Shown here: positions 43,701 through 51,000 of the stretch, in pieces
Position numbering within the stretch: the first letter of the stretch is position 1
Layout: every line of letters begins with the position of its first letter
Source of the DNA: Parachlamydiales bacterium
GTDB lineage: Bacteria > Chlamydiota > Chlamydiia > Chlamydiales > JABDDJ01
Assembly: GCA_041671045.1 (NCBI GenBank)
Contig: JBAZCF010000012.1
Coordinates: 1-64,000 of the forward strand
Direction: 5' to 3'
Length of the DNA: 64,000 bases
Notes under the pieces: generated by a model
What the model was told of the DNA's origin: nothing
Seen by the model: only the letters and a program-made list of their open reading frames with translations
Databases searched by the model: none
Program-made: the position numbers and the translations under genes

Positions 43701-46183
43701 ATATGATAAAGCAACTGTTTAAACATGCCATGTTGACCGAGATACGCAGGGAAAACCGACCCGGTAACCATGGGTACAAATTGGCAACCGTTTTATTGTA
43801 TGAATTTACCAAAGGGACTGCCGTAACACAGGACTTATATAAGTCCAATCCATTGATGCGGCTGGTTATGACCGACCGGTTTATGCCGGACAATTTCAAA
43901 CCGGTACAGTTAATGCAGAACATGATCCGTGAAAAAGGCGATGAAGTGGATCGTCTGACTATGAAAATGGTAGACGAGATGATCCATTTGTCCAAAAAGG
44001 TAGACATTAAAAAACTCGTTACCTGGGGTTATAAAAATATACCTTACCTGATGTTGCCTGATGTGGCAGAGAAAAAATTCGGTATTGGTTCTCGGGAGGC
44101 CAGGTATGTCCATGCCGTCTATGACTTTTATGCCAAGTACCATCCGTTACATAAACAAATTGCCAACGACCCCAATCCGCAAAACCGTGGCAATGTGCCA
44201 TTGATCACTATGCCCATGGCCAATATGACTAAGACACAGGCATTATGGCATGGCGGTTTTCATAATCTTAAACTGAGGAAACTTTTAAAACCTGAACCAT
44301 GGGATCGTCAATATATCGATATTAACACAGATGAAGAATCCCCGCCAAAAATGGTGACATTTGTCGATTACAAACGTGACTATGATATCAAGACCGGCAA
44401 TATAAAAGAATTGGAAACGTATTATAATGCGGCGAAGAATAGTTTTCAGGCACAATCTTCGTCACAACAAGAATTCTCACGTAAGAGAATTATCGTAAAA
44501 CACGACTCCAAGGATCATTATGTTAAAATGCGTAACCATCACGATAATGCTGTTATGATGTCTCATATGTCTTCCATGATAAAGAAAAGTCTTATGGAAG
44601 ATGTGATTCCTTTCTATGATTATATCGATTCCGAATTGTATGGTCGTGGTACGGAAGGACGACCTGGCAACCCTGAATTGAAACATATTCGCAAATATAT
44701 CAAAAAATTTGTGGACATGCGACTTTACGGTAAACCGGACGATATAGGATTTTTCGACCAGGCTGCCAATCAATTAATGACCCTGACGGCATTGAAAAGC
44801 TTGTCGTTTAACCTTGTCGCACAGACCATGAACTTCTTTGTAGGACAGACCGGCGCTGCCATCAGGATGGGGTTGCCAAAATATATCAAAGGTGTTGCCT
44901 GGATGACCCAACATTACTGGTCAACCCGGCGTATTATGCATGATCTTAAAATTGTCGACGTCACCCAGGAACATGGATTGGAATACTGGAGTTCGTTATG
45001 GCGTAAAGTTATAGGGTTTTCCTTTATTTTTACCGATCTGGTAGAGACCTTTAATCATGGTATTATCCTGGCCGGTACATTGGAAAGAAAACAGTTGAAT
45101 GCCTTACGTCGTACTGACCTGAATGAATATACACCCATGAACCCGCAATTTAAACGGATCGTCGAAGACAAGATACGGGAAATTACGGGAGATTATGGAG
45201 AGAAAAATATCGCCATCGGAGCACACAATACCTGGAACCGGTTTTTCTTCCAGTTCCGCCGGTGGATACCCGCTTATGTACTCACCCAATTTGGAAGTGG
45301 ATATATAGACCGTAATGGTGTCTTTAAACGCGGCTATATCAAATCCGGCATAACTACCATGAATGTCTTTGTCTATAATTATCTTATCAGTAAAGGAAAG
45401 AAACAACAGATCGATAAAGATTATGAACATATTACCGGAAAGAAATTTCCGTCCAAATATAATGAGATGTCCGACCGGGACCTGTTGGTAATGGGAAAAC
45501 TTTACTATCGTTACGCCAAAGAAGGGCATATCAAGTTTAGCGATATGGATCCGACTGAAAGGGCGAATTTCAAAACATTTTATCGCCAGGTAGGACTACT
45601 GGCCATGACCGCCGCATTAATGTGGGGACCATTCTTTGGCAAAGGTGATGACGACGACGAGGATAAAGCACCACTGGGAATAAATCCTGTCGTGTGGAAG
45701 TTTTTTAGCCAGATGATTCTGCAGAGACTTACCGGTGATGTGTTGTTTTATTTTTCTGCATCCAATTGGAAGTATTGGATGGAAACGCCTGTGGCGGCAT
45801 TTAAATATGCGTTAGACGTTTGTAATGCCGCATATCTTACTTCTCTATGGATGGCAGGGGAATTCGGCAATGACGATGCTTACATGAAAGCCAGATACCA
45901 AAGTAATGAACCTCCATATGGAATGGAAAGTGAAGTAAAGGCATGGAATAAACTATTAAAAGTAACACCTGGTGGAAGTATGTGGTATAATGTAAAAAAG
46001 ACAATCACTACTATAGAGGAAGTTCAAGGTAAAAAACAAAAGGACTTGCCGGAATGGATGAAGGAGGAAAAGCCTGAATTGCCTGAAAGATATTTGGAAT
46101 TGGAAAAAGAAAAGAAAAAAAGTAAAAATAGTAGTACCTTAGTACCGGGAAAACCTGTATATAGAACTCCAGGACAAAAATAG
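31703..46183 (+). CDS. Giant virion polyprotein with RNA polymerase, SLOG, zincin and nuclease domains
   Basis: 4826 residues in one uninterrupted frame. In order: a short N-terminal module (KSELILRNENGDHAIIPARY); Pro/Gln/Glu-rich linkers (about 70-190); long helical regions; hydrophobic stretches at about 677-700 and 863-883; an SPβ YonO/crAss-type RNA polymerase segment with RVPADDLHSH and D2502-x-D2504-G-D2506; a YpsA/SLOG-like domain at about 3131-3285; an HExxH motif His3459-Glu-His-Ala-His3463; a PD-(D/E)XK nuclease at about 3570-3800 (His3656, Asp3720, Asp3733-Phe-Lys3735, Gln3780-Tyr3784); and a long helical C-terminus with hydrophobic segments and a Lys/Glu tail. In crAss-like phages such giant proteins are packaged and injected to transcribe early genes. 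Whether it is proteolytically processed is not visible here. Confidence 0.85.
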   Translation: MKQNIPIEAEKSELILRNENGDHAIIPARYRSKVKYLLQHGHHNAVTNLVNTLPVMEDYAEDGTVVPAGQSEQPQQDGEIYFEIEGKIYSYTNLKKKGWPNEELSKHNTYKRARSGAGFVKVSEGRQEKSVEQPLPEWTKGQTKKPAEQPVSEQPVEQQEEKPKEQSITEGNFTYIRNPQTGKVYVKHKDANSFQDLDEKRVSSPNMIPVIDEVEKKFNDQFGIVDPWQQQVNFVLSQNEDVYKTYIGEFDKQIKEKEDQIRKLEISAPKSNAVQISPEGIPMVTEQPGNDEVFKLRSQVNDLKLYKTRLDKSYKQPVELYNIARKTIKDHGEMVQKDYTKDPVQGMNDVYRYRAPILKQYLPPEGQDQFEFVLKLQDIDEQVRKNKEAIQYEKDHPPEASMTGKKSTLQTLEEKRKELSEKRGKIRSEIQAHKSGYIGILDKIIDQKTQQVSSEPDLQKRMELQNEILGYQQLKTTIYKSQEEQVNDLSKQYESELIKFADLIPNVTPREALNFYFQTLVTQQQQLMDDLRLGQSAFRDNMVNLASNFKNNAKLEQLYGPDGVEAKIRTIAPALLLDELPKEYLTGNKVDPDQGWLKRQADKAFSREYPLGNIVLKIEQTYSPHMQAVSQTVSQQAQALNSALTESGIDKYLNNTANKVIQDKADVKHWSSEDIGNMVGPTLGILLPMAIGNVAFAGVKALVPFANMVRGVKLANSVSKANKIVKGAKLLGAEMAEMGAEYKLGGMIFSGNDQIRSEADFQSGAFGAVGSSAVRAIPMPGIVKAVFGKNSGKFMKLLQKKVQTTGKLVPRKSADLIGRGFGEFGEEFNQTTWQLYRDTENKSDFKEQFQQQFGSVDDSFHFFTQTFGMGLIFGMGGHLGQVYTESIKSTRAKVKSATQATAGANFATSFLAKYQAKDIASDPGKYDIETLATAYNVLDSFEKEGNIDTREKTAKKKIETELRSRDVEDIEINAIAKKARLNYTAEILDAAKDSKLAKEVRQQADDVEKNLVNYRRDRTKRVKENLADQNIEELQKTSGTVNDLTKLIDPQHLNVMSSIEKGVPVEKPAMKTAFDGLTQTYRQLHALRNNPARQNTTKQIEDVQSVISQNLNAIVDKYQQVSTMDDKVTLDEMANLSNNIASHIKFTQDARKVKEETNAKSQKSRTKRNGRKSEGVRTDVTEEQLGGESKEETSGNVSEEIPSVPEETSVEETPTDIEQAKQKLADAKKLRNEHNRKISELTSQIEYDEHNLAAQSGQTDAASIAGAKILEERITKAKTEKAELEKTLPDISKEQRSVRQKTIDSAEEQGYVHLPVGSDQLRGAGLKQSRNEKILNTRKNVKEGDVVEISYKERKDFTKEELAYKSSVHPEGYDHLLTAVVNGQSIGGIPYRSETDNAIVKAIKEGLKPRLVITERHGEGVTFEVVTEKTGTQKILEETAKEVASRVEEEPSAYKKKMKGEVDEINKALDHLGQSFKGLFKIKGDQDLNLGIIPNDIRDSIFADLLKIGAEVLIRIPAITGAELIKTIGKLIVDAGYPKRFLMYVDMFADTLLNALGVINDLEKGYNQFRNKFNKFSAEAWYTSSDEKIRALRKVFSGMWSVMLDNGILEPEREIYNLCQDKAFLESFKNENSVYYHIINNIKPVNPELAKVLLDDNVITFEEMVSLKNFYSGLTLMPTFYIHQSSTKFGDKFQILNSNQNDRTHDWSKIIKTTLETLIYGDIKTDNEKALSTLVTDYVGRGNKNSKEAIIRNKYRGDEKQMRAELISLYSEFLSKITGIHENIWRYYFNSSNEKEFMAGKDGKTEGVASIIYYLQEGNIAYTKGGNGTYIKGAIDYFLVTPNIKGVNSNIVKLVNSTMDSQHVALFYNNIKGDRKTSFEQLSDIVISARNVKEKLAHAFYQDNPILKHHEQSGEIQLGKFDGVSNKSTNNNILADDLSDEDYILSQLLLFHTGDKAYRHFIGQFGDKGQIYDIETPKYAEARRTYLELLKKYEGKSDILKLMATEEELKATAEELIAIINGNSSAFGFNATTPINVIRQFARSFVFNYAINKHYSDLIFHGRIEQYKDMNLMVKRAGSSNSPGYVPDMYIDGGIGLNQKHAILNNPVSTKIQEKLGLKKPFETMDGIQFMTRDFADKMEISMGSIFARVEEFSKLNSVKSLYSIVKNNGDRGLTKTNLVIIDEIADATPGKIFEKIHKMMIDSGAETLSFIDSGTKFADGPVNNVFKDDEFIGIEGKLQVFDRPNSNFFIQQDLRHDIIPEFKKQSIQTIGNFINLTNAEQITELWNKIQEQVVTKVTAEMDGMTDQGLRDMLLEEVDQEQLPELYDYVKKGGNVRKPNPYFESLLNGIKASYIGRKALERRVNRVALQEIPVGDVPLRPPRKTADGKHVLLAEIACNIKGVRYMSDSPSFTKLEDAITYIRQNKLVDLMSENQDGIQIVNAWEIEQENGLYYIPGEPVMVTRVPADDLHSHTLARARMKLRDAGNVIMTDSESQSIAGSDNDGDMRYCESFVKAKDGHIVINDTSVTGMLNQSMMLVLDEYRNVRNFDRIREQISKDKYDAIIKKAQDKASLYKHNNFIDNVNTRKQNVVGGKVISITAKLNTTYDFIKRLNITLKKTSVFGKVKITGFSTDKFSLLKHHIGNLLNLALDNAKDPKIEFLGFNEITAGMFVTALVSDKSMDEMSKTQQETAIIERIKQISEYFNSGIGQEFIRLERTRKRSDSQKTIKDTWKALQHQFGKDSVNELKNLYYLNKDVNQLTTFIDISREIPPSAEEFAKVDEAYNRIKDNDLKNIDVGNAFPGGNISVFLKGAQVSYEQAAKLVYSEATQWSPFFKKVMNEVFLTEQVSEEQDALDVSGTQSHGKNIRQDEYVSAFYKFFNKLYSILAMDNGRTVKQLYNDVVKAIEGDITNNKFLALLQVRIDTKENTSRIEILSNYKKSDISKEDLERIHEDFNALPLTVKQSVVLYSMHEYGITVSSWGGNYSKLFPVEFMIEMDKIMEPLRDLIVTDSSADQNRYGNIFKFELKKLFGKTKWDWNRYPFDVNLKRKIAEDLLVKIQNAQKEKMSNTDIMKIVNETVNIPGRPEVREAYNELVKMAGEKDFVEFLTDIVNRGTPGETKNKPEVIRPKKIISGGQIGGDRGGLQGAKDLGIETGGWIPKGFKTSEGNKPELGTEYGLKETEGTDYPERTMKNVDDSGGTIAILWGQSVGTGKTIGYAQTHNWQYGNNKSSDVGYKPVLVITTHNIEDAAQQLKDFVKRNSIEVLNIAGHRETSQPGIQEFTRQVIIKAFGEQPKQMMEIWPSVQSVRDEFKLDRWVTIDDKPKKIKRVFPNDQRLSNLVDAINVKYPYMDAYAVQMADGFKIEIIEDFNKPRQHSSISPLGELYANADPELQDYIVSHFAKLFPGVKIFSSRTDFDKFVIDSFGSLSDVSLNTIGMTFRGAVWIDPERAVQSTFFHEHAHIYWAMLPNSNPIKKKLLEMFGTEEDAVIAIGQAGTEYAQVMKDGSNWEKFQELLKQFWIEVKNAFGQVDRGDVAMIMAKNIWHNKDGVIPVSESLNAIRFMKDETTGIDFDEEKHRYIASDGKTILVSVTQLEGSLHQVLFDPGMQVNYSVQKEIKERAEKNLPAWSAEDVEKRKTDLMNKWARSPEIGNAIHASLQALRAGQPVPKEYSRMFAKGVLEDFTKTTEEQFKILNPNGDPELAEQLIASEEDFIAGHVDKQIVSEDGITVIDFKTSDKRVWNEDGETLSDDYTHAINVRRYISPFENIKDNKQNHHKIQVNLYGRILAKMGKKVKQGIIQPVYYELDKNGKISKVEFEKPIDTNYAKHTDATDRIIMKNRIMQNDIQNGYEHDEDVRYEGYSDVALDNQRTAMAELQSSLNVMSGETLANISEDSASRILGKGHFLIKEHLVELGFSEQEVAKMDLFTALSHFVNEEGRPGDIGPGYKKAALKDDPAMKILEEIKTLERLASFEYEDIKKYESQSRDYNSPLGILIHNYMIKQLFKHAMLTEIRRENRPGNHGYKLATVLLYEFTKGTAVTQDLYKSNPLMRLVMTDRFMPDNFKPVQLMQNMIREKGDEVDRLTMKMVDEMIHLSKKVDIKKLVTWGYKNIPYLMLPDVAEKKFGIGSREARYVHAVYDFYAKYHPLHKQIANDPNPQNRGNVPLITMPMANMTKTQALWHGGFHNLKLRKLLKPEPWDRQYIDINTDEESPPKMVTFVDYKRDYDIKTGNIKELETYYNAAKNSFQAQSSSQQEFSRKRIIVKHDSKDHYVKMRNHHDNAVMMSHMSSMIKKSLMEDVIPFYDYIDSELYGRGTEGRPGNPELKHIRKYIKKFVDMRLYGKPDDIGFFDQAANQLMTLTALKSLSFNLVAQTMNFFVGQTGAAIRMGLPKYIKGVAWMTQHYWSTRRIMHDLKIVDVTQEHGLEYWSSLWRKVIGFSFIFTDLVETFNHGIILAGTLERKQLNALRRTDLNEYTPMNPQFKRIVEDKIREITGDYGEKNIAIGAHNTWNRFFFQFRRWIPAYVLTQFGSGYIDRNGVFKRGYIKSGITTMNVFVYNYLISKGKKQQIDKDYEHITGKKFPSKYNEMSDRDLLVMGKLYYRYAKEGHIKFSDMDPTERANFKTFYRQVGLLAMTAALMWGPFFGKGDDDDEDKAPLGINPVVWKFFSQMILQRLTGDVLFYFSASNWKYWMETPVAAFKYALDVCNAAYLTSLWMAGEFGNDDAYMKARYQSNEPPYGMESEVKAWNKLLKVTPGGSMWYNVKKTITTIEEVQGKKQKDLPEWMKEEKPELPERYLELEKEKKKSKNSSTLVPGKPVYRTPGQK
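39068..39262 (+). other. RNA polymerase active-site segment of the giant protein
   Basis: Encodes VMVTRVPADDLHSH, a helix, then SIAGSDNDGDMRY. The D-x-D-G-D at residues 2502-2506 matches the metal-binding loop of double-psi beta-barrel RNA polymerases, including the YonO type and the virion polymerase of phage phi14:2. The Arg-x-Pro ... Ser block before it is also conserved in crAss-like polymerases as I remember them. Confidence 0.75.
41093..41560 (+). other. YpsA/SLOG-like (putative molybdenum carrier type) domain in the giant protein
   Basis: KKIISGGQIGGDRGGLQGAK, then ETGGWIPKGFKTSEG, then YGLKETEGTDYPERTMKNV and DSGGTIAILWG with G-T-G-K-T. This is the full pattern of the PF12694-type YpsA family of the SLOG nucleotide-binding superfamily. 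An intact Gly-Gly-Gln start and all downstream blocks suggest a functional ligand-binding fold. Confidence 0.85.
41985..42190 (+). other. Zincin-like HExxH segment in the giant protein
   Basis: RGAVWIDPERAVQSTFFHEH, with the next residues AHIYWAML: an aliphatic strand followed by His3459-Glu3460-x-x-His3463, as in the zincin domains of phage polyvalent proteins. The third ligand cannot be assigned by eye. Confidence 0.55.
42415..43130 (+). other. Embedded PD-(D/E)XK nuclease domain in the giant protein
   Basis: Starts DFDEEKHRYIASDG, then GNAIH (His3656), GHVD (Asp3720), VIDFKTS (Asp3733, Lys3735) and IQVNLY (Gln3780, Tyr3784). All RecB-type motifs are present, and the layout matches the stand-alone protein at 6598-7470. 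Confidence 0.8.
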
Positions 46184-46189
46184 GAAATC

Positions 46190-46822
46190 ATGAATATCAA
46201 GACAACCGTAAATCAACTTAACAGTGGTGCAACCATCCATATTTATGACAGCACACTGGATTATAACGTCACGACCAACCCGGGCGGGTGGTGCCTGGAT
46301 GCACTGGGTCCCAACCCGCAACGAACGGATATCGATGAACTGATCATTACCGTCGCCAAAGGAGACCTCACTGTAACATTAAATTATACCGGGGCGGACA
46401 TTACCAGTTATCTTGATCCTACCCATGGACTACTGTTGTCTGCAGCGACGATGTTCGGTACGGCATATGATGTCTTTGAAGATGGTATCTATGCCATCAC
46501 GATAACGATGAATGGAAGTTGGACAAACCCGGATACAGGATTGGTAGAAGACGTTGCCGAGTCCGACGAGATCTATGAAGCATTGTTATGGGCCATGAAT
46601 GACGATATCCGACATCTGGTCATTACCATTGAAGTGCCGATTAAGAATTACCTGGAAGCATACAATACTTCACTTCTGAATACTTTGTTTGACGCAATTA
46701 TTTATAATTGTGAATATGGCAATATAGAGAAAGCACAGGATATCATTGATTATCTTACCGATGTGCTGGCAAACAATACGACATTAACCGAACTTTTTAA
46801 AAACTTTGAAAATTATGGATAA
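46190..46822 (+). CDS. Hypothetical tail-region protein (210 aa)
   Basis: Beta-rich N-terminal half (MNIKTTVNQLNSGATIHIYD) and helical acidic C-terminal half. It is followed with an 8-nt overlap by a collagen-like fibre gene, so a fibre-base or fibre-assembly role is possible. No domain recognised. Confidence 0.55.
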   Translation: MNIKTTVNQLNSGATIHIYDSTLDYNVTTNPGGWCLDALGPNPQRTDIDELIITVAKGDLTVTLNYTGADITSYLDPTHGLLLSAATMFGTAYDVFEDGIYAITITMNGSWTNPDTGLVEDVAESDEIYEALLWAMNDDIRHLVITIEVPIKNYLEAYNTSLLNTLFDAIIYNCEYGNIEKAQDIIDYLTDVLANNTTLTELFKNFENYG

Positions 46823-48020
46823 GTACGGCAGTAACAATTACAGGATCAATCAGGGACTGGCTGGTCCAACCGGTAAGACCGGCGCCACCGGTGCGACGGG
46901 ACAGACCGCCGGAACAGGTCCGACGGGTGCAACGGGCAAGACGGGTGTGACAGGTGCGACAGGACCAACAGGTACACAAGGCAGTATCGGTATTACAGGG
47001 GTTACCGGAGCTACCGCTCTGGACATTACTTATGCCACTATAGACCGCAGTACCATATTGATTCCCGTTACCGTTGCAGGAGTGGTAAAGACTTATACGG
47101 GTATCTTTGCCGTACTTAAAGTATTTACCGGAGGGGTGGAACAGGATATCAGTGGAGATACTGTAACGGTAGCCACGACAGACTGTACGGTAACGCAAGG
47201 AGCCGAGACGACCGGAACGGGTATGGGACGTAAACTTAACGTTACCAACCTCGCCGCCGATACGGGAGCGTTTGTAGTGACCCATACGGTTAATGCCACA
47301 CTGGTATCACAAAGGGTATATATCGCCAAGATCTATGATGGTTCTACCGGCCAGACGGGTGCGACAGCCAGTACAGGACTTACAGGGCCAACAGGCATTA
47401 CCGGCATAACAGGTATTACAGGACTGACAGGTATGACAGGACAGACAGGTGTGGCAGGAGCAGCAGGAGCTGCAGGACCGCAAGGGGAAATCGGCGTTAC
47501 CGGAATTACAGGAATGACCGGGCAGACAGGCATACAAGGTGTCACCGGAGTGACAGGAGCCGGTACGACAGGAGACGCAGGTGCTACAGGACAGACAGGC
47601 CGGACAGGAAGTACAGGCAATACCGGAACGGCAGGGATAGGTGCTATGACCAAAGTACGTATTACCGCTTCACAAATGACTTCTAACCTTGCTGCAGGGA
47701 TAACCCTTATCGCCGCTTCGGTAGGTAAGTACATAACACCATTACTGGCCATCGTTAAAGTGACACAGGGAGGCACGCCTTTTGAGAATGCCGCCAACGA
47801 TGCCTATATATCGTGGCTCGGCGGTTCCAATATCCTTACTGTTCCCAATGGGCTTATAGAGACTGGGGCGACAAGGGTGGACATTTTGTTCCCGACGGGA
47901 TCTTTTACCAGTGTCGCTTCCAATACGACACTTATCTTATGGTCAGCCACAGATTGCAGTGCCGGAGTAGGTGGTTATGTCGACGTCACACTTTATTATC
48001 TTGAAGGTGAAGAATACTAA
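46815..48020 (+). CDS. Collagen-like fibre protein (401 aa)
   Basis: ATG 46815 (MDKYGSNNYRINQGLAG) overlaps the previous gene by 8 nt; a TTG at 46806 is less likely. Order of parts: short N-terminus; Gly-X-Thr triplets to about residue 68; a beta domain of about 105 residues (ITYATIDRSTILIPVTVAG ...); a second collagen-like stretch (about 177-276); a C-terminal beta tip (about 277-401) ending TLYYLEGEEY. Probably a trimeric tail or side fibre. It touches the 1815-residue fibre gene through TAATG. Confidence 0.75.
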   Translation: MDKYGSNNYRINQGLAGPTGKTGATGATGQTAGTGPTGATGKTGVTGATGPTGTQGSIGITGVTGATALDITYATIDRSTILIPVTVAGVVKTYTGIFAVLKVFTGGVEQDISGDTVTVATTDCTVTQGAETTGTGMGRKLNVTNLAADTGAFVVTHTVNATLVSQRVYIAKIYDGSTGQTGATASTGLTGPTGITGITGITGLTGMTGQTGVAGAAGAAGPQGEIGVTGITGMTGQTGIQGVTGVTGAGTTGDAGATGQTGRTGSTGNTGTAGIGAMTKVRITASQMTSNLAAGITLIAASVGKYITPLLAIVKVTQGGTPFENAANDAYISWLGGSNILTVPNGLIETGATRVDILFPTGSFTSVASNTTLILWSATDCSAGVGGYVDVTLYYLEGEEY

Positions 48021-51000
48021 TGGCAACACTGGACGGTCTTCCATATTTTAAAAAACTCAATCTCAATACAGAGTTTATAAATTCCCTTATTCAGAAAGGA
48101 AATATAAACGTCGCCGCCGATTTTCCTTTACTGGTCGACGTGCAGGTACGATACACTTATTTTGTCCTGGCGGCAGTGACCGACAATGTCCCACTGCATA
48201 CCAATACAGGACTGAGTTTCATCAACGGGGATATTATATCCTGGGACGGGGTGACCTGGACTTTGCTGGGCAATTATATTATTGACATTCCTATGGGCGC
48301 AACCGGTGTTCCCGGTGCCGTTTCATTTCAATATTGGTACAATACTGACCTTACTCCGGATACTAATGGTGAGATGTACCTTGACTCGACTTTAATTACT
48401 GATATTAGTACAATTGCTTTATATGATATTGACAATAATAGTGTTGATGTTTCCAGTTTTTTTGCTTATATAGAAGGTATAGACAGTAGAGATATTTATC
48501 TTCAAATTACAAGTGTTGCCAATAATGGTATATCAGGAGTATATTTTGCTTATAGTATTAGTTATAATTATCCGGTTCATATTCTCATAATGAATGTGAT
48601 ATATTTTGGCGGATCTGGTACTATCAATTTAAATGATCCGATGGTCGTTTCTTTCACTATTGGTGGTCCTATTGGTAAAACTGGTAAAACAGGAAGTACA
48701 GGACTTACTGGTACGACGGGACAGACGGGACAGACGGGACAGACGGGATTGACAGGCATACAAGGACCGATAGGCCAGACAGGACCACAGGGAGTGCAGG
48801 GCATTCAAGGTGTACAGGGCGAACAAGGCAATACGGGACAGACAGGTGTACAAGGTGTGCAAGGGGAGGCAGGGGTTACTGGTGAGACGGGTGCGACAGG
48901 TGGAATAGGAGGGATTGGAACGACGGGTATGACAGGAATGAGTGGGCAGAGTATTACCGGTACGACGGGTGCGACTGGAATGACAGGACAGAGCGGTTAT
49001 GGTATGACTGGACTGACTGGTGCTACGGGACTGCAAGGAGAACAAGGTCAGACTGGCATGACCGGTCAGACGGGAGTACAGGGAGATCAAGGGATAGTAG
49101 GCCCTACCGGACCACAGGGAATACAGGGGGTGCAGGGTATACAAGGTATTCAGGGAAATACAGGACAGACTGGTAAAACGGGTATGACTGGAAAGACTGG
49201 GATGACGGGTGTGCAAGGAGAGCAAGGTAATACTGGTGAGACAGGACAGACAGGTATAACCGGTGTTCATTCTGGAAGAAGATGGATATTTGGTACTGAT
49301 CCTTCTGTAGAAGGTGTGTTTAAACCAGGACAAGAAACATTTTTAATGTTAGATTACTTCTATATAAATTATGTAGATTATGATGGAGTAGATGTAAATG
49401 TATGGATATTGTCATGGTTGGCAGGTGATATTATAAAGATAGAACATGAAAGTACTCCTTCCATATTCGGAATTTATACTTTTAATACTATAGAAGATTA
49501 TGAAACTTATTTTAAAATTAATATAACAGTTATTACTGGTAATGGAAGTTTATTACTTGATGAGAGATATATTTTTACCCAGATAAAAACCGGACTGCAA
49601 GGATTAACTGGAATAACTGGAGAAACCGGTAGTCAAGGTAATACAGGTCAGACGGGAAAGACGGGCATGACAGGACAAACCGGTATTCAAGGGATAGTAG
49701 GTCCTACCGGTCCGCAAGGAGTTCAAGGTATACAAGGAATTCAGGGAGAACAAGGAAATACCGGTCAGACTGGAATACAAGGCGAGCAAGGTAACACAGG
49801 ACAGACTGGGATTGGACAAACAGGTGCCACAGGACAGTCAGGAATGTCTATAACAGGTTCTACAGGACAGACAGGTGAAACAGGTTTTGGTAATATCGGC
49901 GTTACCGGAATGACAGGAACAGGTTCTACCGGCCCAACAGGACCTGCAGGACAGACAGGTGTCACCGGTGCAGGAGAAACAGGCGCTACAGGTCAGACGG
50001 GTACACCGGGAGCCGGTGGACTTACCTGGATTGAAAAAAGCGCCAATTATACTATTGCCGGTTATGAAGGAGTGTTGGCCAACACATTGGGAGGTACATG
50101 GGAACTTACCCTGCCTTTAAGTCCGACAATAGGAACTACGGTCGGTATATCCGATGCCAAATCAAATTTTGCCACGGCAAACTTGTCCGTTTTAAGAAAT
50201 GGGGAACTGATCCATGGTATTGCTGAAGACCTGAGTTGTGATGTAGATGATGTAGCTTTTAACCTGGTCTATACCGGTTCGACTACAGGGTGGAAGATAG
50301 AGACATATCTTTCCCAGGGATTTACCGGAGTAGCACAAGGACCGCAAGGCAACACAGGCGCTACCGGTGAGACAGGAGCAGGATATACCGGTGCGACAGG
50401 GATGACAGGACTTACCGGCGCTGTTGGAGAAACGGGTGCCGGTGAGACAGGTGCCGTTGGTGGAACGGGTATGACTGGAGCAACAGGGATGACCGGTGTT
50501 GGCAGTACCGGCGCCATTGGCGGAACAGGTGCAACAGGACAGTCTGGATTTGGCCAGACAGGTATAACCGGTATGACGGGTGCTACAGGTGCCACAGGCC
50601 AAATAGGTATACAAGGCATTGTAGGTCCGACAGGGCCACAAGGCATACAGGGGATTCAAGGTATACAAGGTGAACAGGGGAATACGGGTGAGACAGGTAT
50701 ACAAGGCAATACAGGTATGACCGGTGCAGGCGAAACAGGTGCAGCAGGGGTCACTGGCGAAACAGGGACAACTGGAGAAACAGGTGCGACAGGACAGACA
50801 GGTGTTGGCACAACCGGCGAAACAGGTATTGCTGGATCAACGGGACAGACAGGATATGGAAATACAGGTATTACAGGTAATACCGGTACGACAGGTCAGA
50901 CGGGACAGACAGGAGAACAGGGCAGTCAGGGCATACAAGGGGAAGTAGGTCCTACAGGACCACAAGGTATCCAGGGAGAACAAGGTGTTCAGGGTAGTCA

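Noticed and set aside
45600..45670. Asp/Glu run GDDDDEDKAP near the end of the giant protein as a second polymerase acidic motif
   Set aside because: It is a charged linker after a hydrophobic segment, without the surrounding polymerase pattern.
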